Source: Ehretia macrophylla
Lineage: Eukaryota > Streptophyta > Magnoliopsida > Boraginales > Ehretiaceae
Reading direction: 5' to 3'
DNA length: 64,000 nucleotides
NCBI GenBank assembly: GCA_037974665.1
Contig: CM075764.1
Span: 118,110,325 to 118,174,324, forward strand
Positions 56,574 to 64,000 of this stretch are shown here, one piece after another. The position numbers and the translations under genes are program-made. Every line of letters begins with the position of its first letter. The first letter of the stretch is position 1. The notes beneath the pieces were generated by a model. It searched no databases, was not told the origin of the DNA, and saw only the letters and a program-made list of their open reading frames with translations.

Positions 56574-59071
56574 ATGGATCGGTTTGATGAGATCTATAGG
56601 AAACACATAGCAGCACTGTGGCGACCTATTGTTGCAACAAGAACAATCAAAGAGGACAGTGTTCCATGCAAAATTGAAGAGGTAACAAGCAAGAGCTACT
56701 AACTCAGTTAGTTGATTGCTATCATTGTATAATAATCAGTGTAATTTCTCGTGCATTACTCAGGGACTCTACTTAGGCTCCATTGGAGCAGCGAACAATA
56801 AGAGTGCACTGAAGAGCTTGAATGTTACACATATTTTGACAGTTGCCAGTTCCCTGGCGCCTGCTCATCGTGATGATTTTGTTTACAAGATCATTGGTAG
56901 TAAGTAGTTTCTGCTGTTCTGAGTAATAACTTTTTTAGAGAATATACTCCTTGTATAGTGTAATTCATCTTGTAGCTGAATCGATTTTTTGTGAAGTTGA
57001 CGAATTATGTGTTCTAGCTCTCAAGAATGAGCAACTAAAGCTGTTTCCAACTGTAGTTTTCTACATGTTTTTCTTTATTGACTTACTGAGGTTGCTGGTT
57101 CAAATTTTTCACACACATCTTCATGTTTGATAATTGTTGACGAACTTTCAGTTTAATACAGTGATTTGGCATTTCTGATCTTACCTTTTAATTGAAACAG
57201 TACCTGACAGAGAAGACGTGAATATATCTCAGTACTTTGATGAATGTTTTCAGTTTATTGAAGAAGGTAAAAAAGTAAGCGGCGTGTTGGTTCATTGCTT
57301 CATTGGAAGATCCAGAAGGTAAAATTTTCTAATACTTATGCATTGGTTTCGATGCATCTACGCATGGGAAAGGAGCATTAACAGAATAGATTGTGTGTCT
57401 GGTGACTTACTCCCTTTTGGGAGAAAATGAATTGCAAGTGGATGTCACACAATGGCAATTTGAATGCGCAAGATTCCTGCTATAGTGGCAAAGGGAGATT
57501 GTAACTGGTCTTGTGCACAAATGAAACAAGTTCAGCCTGTTGATTCTTCCGTAATGAGAAGCGTAAGGCTGATTCTGGGCTTGGTTCACTCATTATGTTT
57601 TGAAGCATATTTGAATGAAGCAAGCCTACTCTCTGCTGATTGCTATCTTTTTGGTCTATTAAGCTTTAATTGGCTGGTTCAGTTATGTGGTTCTCAGGCA
57701 GTTGCAATTTATGTAGAATGCATTCGATCTCTAGATGCCCCTGGGTTTCCTCTCTTTCTTCTCTTTTTTCTCCTAATTAGCATAATTGAATCTGGATACT
57801 TTCCAAATTATCTCATACATTTGGGACCGCTTCTTAGCTTAAATATTAAGGTCGTGCCTAGCAGACAAGGCCTGCAAATAGGTAGGTGTATGCAGCCTTA
57901 CCCTTGTTGGTAGACAGGCTATTCCAAGACTTGAACTCAAGACCAAATATTCAACAAGCATTTGACCATCGTGCCAACCATGACCTTCTGTTAGTTCAAA
58001 TAATGAAAAACAGGAAAAAGAAAAAAGGTATAGAAAAGAAAAGTAGAACTCATGCACAGCCAAAGACAAAGCAAGAAAGAGAAGAAGAAATAGGTAGAGA
58101 TTCACAAGAAAATTCATACTGCATTCTTTATGAGGAAGCTTCAACTTGTTAGGCATTTCTGTGTGGTGTCTTGCCGATATCTTTTTTTTACTTTATTCGA
58201 AGTATCTAGAAGGGTACAACTTGAAACAGCAGAGTCAGTAAGTTATACATGTTCTGCTTTGCAGTGTGACTATAGTTGTTGCTTACCTGATGAAAAAGCA
58301 TGGCATGAGCTTTTCTGAAGCTTTTCAATATGTGAAGAGTAGAAGACCAATGGCAGCGCCTAATGCTGGTTTTATATCACAGCTGCAGAACTTCGAGAAA
58401 ACTCTAAAAGGTACATTTTTTTGGTAATTTATTTGGGTAAAAAGTGTATTTGATAAATTTGTGATCCATTGATTTGAAGTGAGGCAATGTCTCCTCTTTG
58501 CCATTATCCAATATTATAACTTGTATTTCTTCTCTTGGCCGACATAGCTATCAATGATGATAAAATGTGAATACTCGTAAGGTGAAATGTGAAAAGTTTC
58601 TGCATATGCGCCCAGATCAGTTAACAATACTAGAGTCTATCTGAAGCAGCTCATGAACAAGAGCCTAATAGGTTATAAAACTTGATTCAGTTATTAATGC
58701 AATCACAAGGATAGTTTTGTAAGAATAATAACGAACTTCTTAACATGTTTGACAAATAAAAATATTCTTACTGCCGCTCATGCAATCATAAATATGAGGA
58801 ATTAGTCGGACATTTTAAAGACGACCATTAAATGAATGATCGCAAAATTTCTTCATAGAGATTCTTTGTGGATGCCGGATTATTTCGAATTTTCTTGTTG
58901 ATGCCAAGTCTCTTTTAATCGACCGCATTTCATCTAAATAGACATTAAGTTTGTTATAGGATCTTTGTGTATACTTTCTTAGGTTATCATATGCTGTTGA
59001 TTTTAGATTGTGTTAAAAAAAAAAAAAAACTTTTTTGAAGTGCAGGTGTTGGAACTGCACAAGAAGTTTAG
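56574..59071 (+). CDS. Dual-specificity protein phosphatase, DsPTP1-like
   Basis: Five exons: 56574-56681, 56764-56896, 57201-57318, 58265-58410 and 59046-59071, all with GT-AG introns. Together they are 531 bases, giving 176 residues and a stop. The N-terminus MDRFDEIYRKHIAAL is followed by GLYLGSIGAANN and VTHILTVASSL, the standard DSP start. Exon 3 supplies YFDECFQFIEEG and VHCFIGRSR. The catalytic loop HCFIGRSRS is completed across intron 3: the Ser codon is split AG/T. Exon 4 gives VTIVVAYLMKKHGMSF, SRRPMAAPNAGF, LQNFEKTLK. Catalytic Cys and Arg are present; PDREDVN may hold the acid. Such enzymes dephosphorylate MAP kinases in plants. An upstream in-frame Met at 56448 extends the ORF by 42 residues, but relatives start near 56574. 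The last exon is only 26 bp. Intron 3 contains a SINE. Confidence 0.9.
57841..57980 (-). mobile_element. tRNA-derived SINE in phosphatase intron 3
   Basis: Minus strand reads ggttggcacgatggtc (box A), then ggtcttgagttcaagtcttgg (box B), then gggtaaggctgcatacac, a motif common in plant SINEs. 3' end and target duplication not resolved. Confidence 0.6.
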
Positions 59072-59679
59072 CAGACAGAGGCACTATCAGAAAATCTGAA
59101 CAATGTACTATAGTAAAATAGATGGGTGCAGCAGCAGTTGCGACATTGTGAAAGTAAGAATTCATATATTTAACGCACACATATTAATTAGAATGATTTC
59201 ATATGAATTGATTTGAGGATGGTGAAGAAAAATTGGTGGTCAAATGTATAAAAATAAGCAGTTCATCAGTGTTTATTATCATTTCCTAATTCCTTCATTT
59301 TTATTCCTTGCTTAACGGGTTTTTCTTAGAAACGTACAACCACAGGCACCATACACATCAGATGTTTTTAAGTGTATAGGTCACCTTTCGGCAGTATGAA
59401 CATTGAAAGTGTGACCCAAACGCATTCAAAGCGACCGAAGAAAACGAAGTGCTACATTTGTGGTCCGTAGTACTTATGGGCTTGTTGAATTGGCCCAACC
59501 CATACTCTAGGTCCATCCAATATAATATTTTTTATTGTAGCAGCCTGTTAAAGCCTTGGATAGAAAATTGCTAAAATATTCTACAACAAAATTTGGATTT
59601 TCGGGTAAAGTATGCTTATAGTGAAGCAAATTTGTTTGCTGACTAGCTTGTTAATTTTGGACTGGAGCAGGCATGGGTT
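59072..59679 (+). other. 3' flank of phosphatase gene
   Basis: Probably includes the 3' UTR; an aataag hexamer at about 59253 is a possible poly-A signal. Nothing else recognised. Confidence 0.35.
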
Positions 59680-59690
59680 AGTGTCTATAG

Positions 59691-59713
59691 GTTTTTTTTT
59701 TTTTTTTGGTCAA
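59691..59713 (-). mobile_element. Tail-only retroposon footprint 6
   Basis: The minus strand is ttgacc plus A run plus c, 23 bases. It lies between agtgtctatag (59680-59690) and agtgtcctatag (59714-59725), identical except for one extra c. Confidence 0.6.
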
Positions 59714-59851
59714 AGTGTCCTATAGATCATCAAGCGCCAAGAGAAATTAGGACCTTGTTAGGGAAGGATATAATATTTTCTGAATATTCTAAAGAAATGG
59801 GCTTGCCACATGTTGATTAGTTATTTGGACAAATTGGAAAAGTGCATGCCA

Positions 59852-59970
59852 AAGACCTTTTGGTTTAGCGATATAACACTCGTAGTGTTTCCAAGAAATT
59901 GCGAGTTTAAGTTTCACTAACTACATTATATGTATAGCATTAAGCCTCCCTTTGAATCAAAAAAAAAAAA
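59852..59970 (+). mobile_element. SINE with 20-bp TSD
   Basis: A 119-bp insert with box A-like ggtttagcgatata, box B-like gcgagtttaagtttc, 3' end ctccctttgaatc and an A tail. Flanks are aattggaaaagtgcatgcca (59832-59851) and aattggagaagtgcatggca (59971-59990), 18 of 20 identical. The 3' end resembles the tail-only footprints. Confidence 0.75.
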
Positions 59971-59990
59971 AATTGGAGAAGTGCATGGCA

Positions 59991-61906
59991 ATTGGTTTAT
60001 TCTCTTTGAGTCAGACACCATTATAAATAACTAATCTTGCATGTCTCGACAAAATATGTTGGATGTATGCTTGACAGTGGGTCTTATCCTTTGGAATTAT
60101 TAATGGTCATTTTTAGTTATTTAGCCTGGATCTGCATGTAGCTAGAGTTTTATTCACAAATTTGCTCCTTTTTTTTATGTATACGATAAATTTTGAATCT
60201 TTGACTCTTCTATCTCAAACTCAATAGGGGTCAACACATTAACCATTTGCTACAAGCCCTAATTTGCAATAAGGCCTTGGTTCTAGAAATTATCTCTAAG
60301 AAAGGAGTTGTGCCAAATATCATATTTCCTTAAATTGTGAGTCCGTAAATGGAGCTAGGCTAAAATTTTTGGTAAATAAATTTCTACATGTTTAAGGTTT
60401 GATAATTGTTATTCAGCAACACAATTAAGTCGATTGGGCCCGTTAATTTTATGGAAGGACCTATACAATTAAATTTAGTGGGCTGGATTGGCCCAATTAA
60501 CTACCAGTCCAGCTACATATTGAATCGGGCTTGCCCCCTTCTTTTTTTTTTGGGGGTATTTAAAGGTTTGTCTATATTATCTTACTATGGAAGTCCAAGT
60601 ATAAGCAAAAAAATTCTTCAGTTATCATAACCGAGTTTTTTTTGTGATGAAATCATAATATATTGATAACGAAAATAAAAGTACACCTTTATTCTACTCC
60701 AGTAGGATGGATATCGGATAAGTATAAGATCCATTAAAAGTTTGACGTATGTTAACATCCTAGTCATTATTAGCTAATCGATAGTTTTGCATTTAGCTAT
60801 CTAATCAGCAGACTTGCTAACAGTCCTATTTGTACACTAAAATCGAATAGAGTTGAAATCAGCTGCAATCTTCAAAATGTCATTCACAAATTAGGCTAGC
60901 TCTCCGGCCAATGCAATTTCAGTATTATTACTCTGAACAGTTTTAATGGACAAGGCCCAACTGCTATTGGTTCAATCTACAACTGAAAATGGCCATCCCC
61001 TTAAGAAATACACCCTATTCTAACTAATATATACTTCCACCTAGATAATGCTTTTACAAATATGCTTTAATTTGCAACTCACATTTGCTGGATAAGTTGT
61101 TTCATTTCAATAATAAAGTAGAGGGTGTAAATATTAAGTTTATGATACTAATTTTGGTTCGAAATTTTGAGTTTGTGACGTAACAAGACGATACTTCATT
61201 TAATCATAAATCTAGGGGTACAAATATATAATTAGTCAAAGGAAAAAATTCATATCGCATAAAGATAAAAAGATTTGTGCCCCCTTTTCCATGAAAAACT
61301 CAAATGTTAGTGATTTTGGATTCTATTCTTGTAAAAATTATGAGAATGGTCCCACAGAGAGAAAAATGAAATATGCATGTCTATCACATGCACTTTGCTT
61401 TTCTTGTTGCTCGTGATAATGATATATGGCATCAAGCTCACGAGATTTGATTTAGCATTATCCTCCTGGCTCCTTCTACAGTGTTTTACTTCCAATGGTA
61501 AAATAGAATTTGTGACGAGTCGTATTCTATTTGCATTCCTCTTAATTTTAGAAAAGAAAAAACATAAGTAACGAGACAATTCTTAAGATGGTTATTATAT
61601 GGCCTAGTAATTATACCGTCTTCTTTGTTTTGTATTCTAATTTTGCCTCCCTCGACACCCGAAAACAACAAGAATTTTCTAGTTTCACTAATCAAGACAC
61701 AAGCTTGGCTTTACTTGCCTTTAGCATAATTGAGGAAGGAGTTCCTATGCCACCTACAAATGCTCCATTTCTATCTTCATTTGGAGTATAGGTTGTTGTA
61801 TATCACAATCTTTTACTGAAAGTGGTTTAGGGCATATATGGATACATAATTTATTAAAATTATTGACTAAGTCATGGAAATATAAACACCCTTCATAATT
61901 GCTACC
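59991..61906. other. Intergenic, no supported gene
   Basis: The ORFs 60406-60630, 61307-61579 and 61486-61791 have no recognisable domain and no splice context. Confidence 0.45.
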
Positions 61907-62253
61907 CAGCGGTGGAGTCAAGAATTTTTGTCAAGGCTAAAATTCATAATTTTTGAATTATACGAGTACTTTTTTTTTAGTGGGGGCTAATTAATTTTTT
62001 TAATTAAAAATACATAGATATCTAATTTTTTTTCAAAAAATACATAGAAATTTTAACGTTTTTATGGGTCAGTAGTGGCTAAAATCCATAATTTTTTAAC
62101 TATACGAGTACTTTTATTTTTCAGTAGAGGCTAATTAATTTTTTTTAACTAAAAATATATAAATAACTAATTTTTTTTTAAAAAAAATACATAAAAATGT
62201 TAACTTTTTTATGGATTAGTGGGGGCTGCAGCCCTTACATGCCTCCGCCAGTG
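61907..62253. mobile_element. hAT-like MITE candidate with internal tandem repeat
   Basis: Left end cagcggtggagtcaag, right end complement cactggcggaggcatg. These CAG/CAC-starting inverted termini are found in many plant non-autonomous elements. Inside, a unit of about 155 bp (ggctaaaattcataattttt...acgagtacttt...gctaattaatt) occurs twice. Target duplication unclear. Confidence 0.5.
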
Positions 62254-63740
62254 AGCACATGTCACATTGCCATGGATCAAGTGAGTCAAATTTTTGCCTA
62301 ACCTGGCATATAAATAGAGTTGTAAGGTTGAGAGTTATATCCGACTACTCCACTCAATTTTTAAGATAGTTTAGGGTTCTCACAACCACTTTCACTTGCA
62401 TTGATATACAAGACATGCCTTTAAAAGTTGAGTGGTTTGTAATAAAAGATCTCGAGATTGCATCTATCCTTGCCATCAAAAAAATTGTCTGGTCATTGAC
62501 TGACCATGTACATACATTAGAGCGCATTGTTGTACCACGAAATTTATAATTATAACATGAATCAAATATGGTCGTATGTAGGGTAAGTTTTTAAAAAAAG
62601 GAATATACAAGAGTACATGTACCAAAGAAGAGCACTAAATGAGATGAAACTCAAAGAGGCAAAAGCACAATGTACAAGGGTAGGTTATTGCAGCCACTGT
62701 TATTCAAAAATGGTGGAAACAACCATCACTGTTAAGAGCTGTATACAATGTCCACTAACCACTATCATTGAATGTACCACACAGTTGAAGTGAGTCAAAA
62801 TCACCATAATCGATCCAAAGATTCTGGTCCATTAGCCCTCTCATTGTCAAGTAATCTTCATTTGTCCTTTACCCATATGACACCAATCATTCCACTTTTA
62901 ACTAAACCACCCAATAAACCAAAAGAACCAACATACCCAAATACCTGGCCCAATAAGTGATTAAGTGAACAAATCACAAAGGTCAATACAAAAATCCAAC
63001 AGGGTCCCTTTGATAAAATACCAGGTGTCCTTTTCCTTTTCTCAAACTTGAGTTAGACAACGGATCGCGAAATCTTGGTGATCTTGTTTTTTGAAAATAA
63101 CAGTAAGGTACATATGCGTATGTTGGGTTTTTAGACCCTATGTTGAGTAGGTCAAACCAGTATCCCAATTACTAAGATTATATGATCACAAAAGATATGG
63201 GACTTTGACTTTCAAATAAAGTTCTTGTTTCGATAATTCAAAGGTCGGAGAAGGTTTTTCTATTTTTTGATTTTACTAATAAATCCTATTGTTAAGATAC
63301 TTTTAGAATTAGAGGACAACTTATTAAGAAATAAAATTGAAATTGGGAAAATTTAATCTCAAGACTATCAAATTCTTGGATTATGACTCTGTATTGTTGA
63401 ACCAACCCTTGTAGAGCAAGGTTTGTGTTGTAAACTTAGAAGGAAAAAAACAAAAACAAAAAAAAAAACAACAACAAAGGGTGTGACCAACCAGTCATCT
63501 ACCTAGTTCTTACCATACCCTTAGAACATTCAAAGGAAAAATTACACAAAATCCATTTTTCTTTGCCAAAATTGCACAAGAATTCTTATACTATTGCAAT
63601 AATCTAATGATTTTTAAGGTGTACACGAATGTGATATAAAATCTCTTGTAATTGTTGCATATTGAGTAACAACAATCTATATTCTTAGAAATTATTAAAT
63701 TATTACGACAATACTTGTTTTAACTTGTTTTAATGTACAA
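62254..63740. other. Intergenic, no supported gene
   Basis: AT-rich. Short ORFs only, none with a domain. Confidence 0.45.
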
Positions 63741-63751
63741 TTTTAATAAAA

Positions 63752-63941
63752 CACGTGGTAAAGTACTTTTCCTCTAAACCCAAAACACGCAAATTATGTT
63801 TCTAGCTTTAAGCTCTCTTCATACTTTCCATCCACTGACGATATGCCTAATCCCCTCTGGCACCGTCCTTGGCACGTGATCTCACACCCACTAGTCCTCA
63901 CACTATCTAACAAGTACTTACCCACATCATCATGCCACGTG
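63752..63941. promoter_or_regulatory. Cluster of three G-boxes (CACGTG)
   Basis: Perfect CACGTG at 63752-63757, 63873-63878 and 63936-63941, the last two in ggcacgtgat and gccacgtgtac contexts (ABRE-like). The surrounding 150 bases are less AT-rich than the region to the left. Could be the promoter of a gene beyond the right edge; orientation unknown. Confidence 0.45.
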
Positions 63942-64000
63942 TACGTCCACACAGAAAGATTACCAATCTCTAATCCTTTTTCTTTTTATTAAAAAAGAGC

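Noticed and set aside
57464..58152. ORFs inside phosphatase intron 3
   Set aside because: Located within a well-defined intron and partly within a SINE; no domain.

Overview
This window is nuclear DNA from a flowering plant, most likely a eudicot. It is AT-rich, its genes have GT-AG introns, the recognisable proteins are plant families (DUF4220/DUF594, CC-NB-ARC, EDGP/GIP-type aspartic-protease-like protein, DsPTP1-like phosphatase), and it is full of plant LTR retrotransposons, L1-type LINEs, SINEs and MITEs. I cannot name the species. All family calls come from reading translations and motifs; no database search was run.

Layout. 1-23442 is a nest of retrotransposons. A minus-strand Ty1/copia element (B, 19301-23442) was broken inside its RNase H by a plus-strand copia element (A, 1-7572 and 18742-19300). 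Element A was itself hit in gag by a solo LTR (1154-3339, TSD ATCCT) and, downstream of pol, by an 11-kb Ty3/gypsy element of Athila-like type (7573-18741). 23443-25850 holds a decayed plastid-type trnQ, a GGAGGC repeat and a Tourist-like MITE with an AAT-rich core. 25981-33230 is a decayed minus-strand L1 LINE, itself split by a compact LTR element (26697-29420, TSD aaaac). 33300-37320 carries a SINE, a 5'-truncated LINE, a roughly 200-bp tandem repeat and a 498-bp fold-back element.

Genes. 37585-39900 (minus) is a DUF4220/DUF594 membrane-protein gene broken by a 25-bp tandem duplication and an apparent 1-bp deletion. 40440-43500 is a tandemly duplicated non-coding segment whose two copies differ by several insertions. 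44661-46566 (plus) is a two-exon CC-NB-ARC resistance-like gene without LRRs. 51543-52889 (minus) is an intact EDGP/GIP-type aspartic-protease-like protein lacking the catalytic motifs. 56574-59071 (plus) is a five-exon dual-specificity phosphatase with all splice sites readable. The rest is intergenic, with SINEs, MITEs and a cluster of G-boxes at the right edge.

The most unusual signal is a set of six very short insertions (15-25 bp, essentially 4-11 nt ending in a TTGACC-like motif plus an oligo-A tail), each between 11-16-bp target-site duplications. They look like retroposon copies reduced to little more than their tail. Other notable points are the four-palindrome array in the gypsy LTRs and two cases where a duplicated sequence preserves the empty site of an insertion. 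No metabolic or defence operon-like system is present; the genes look functionally unrelated.
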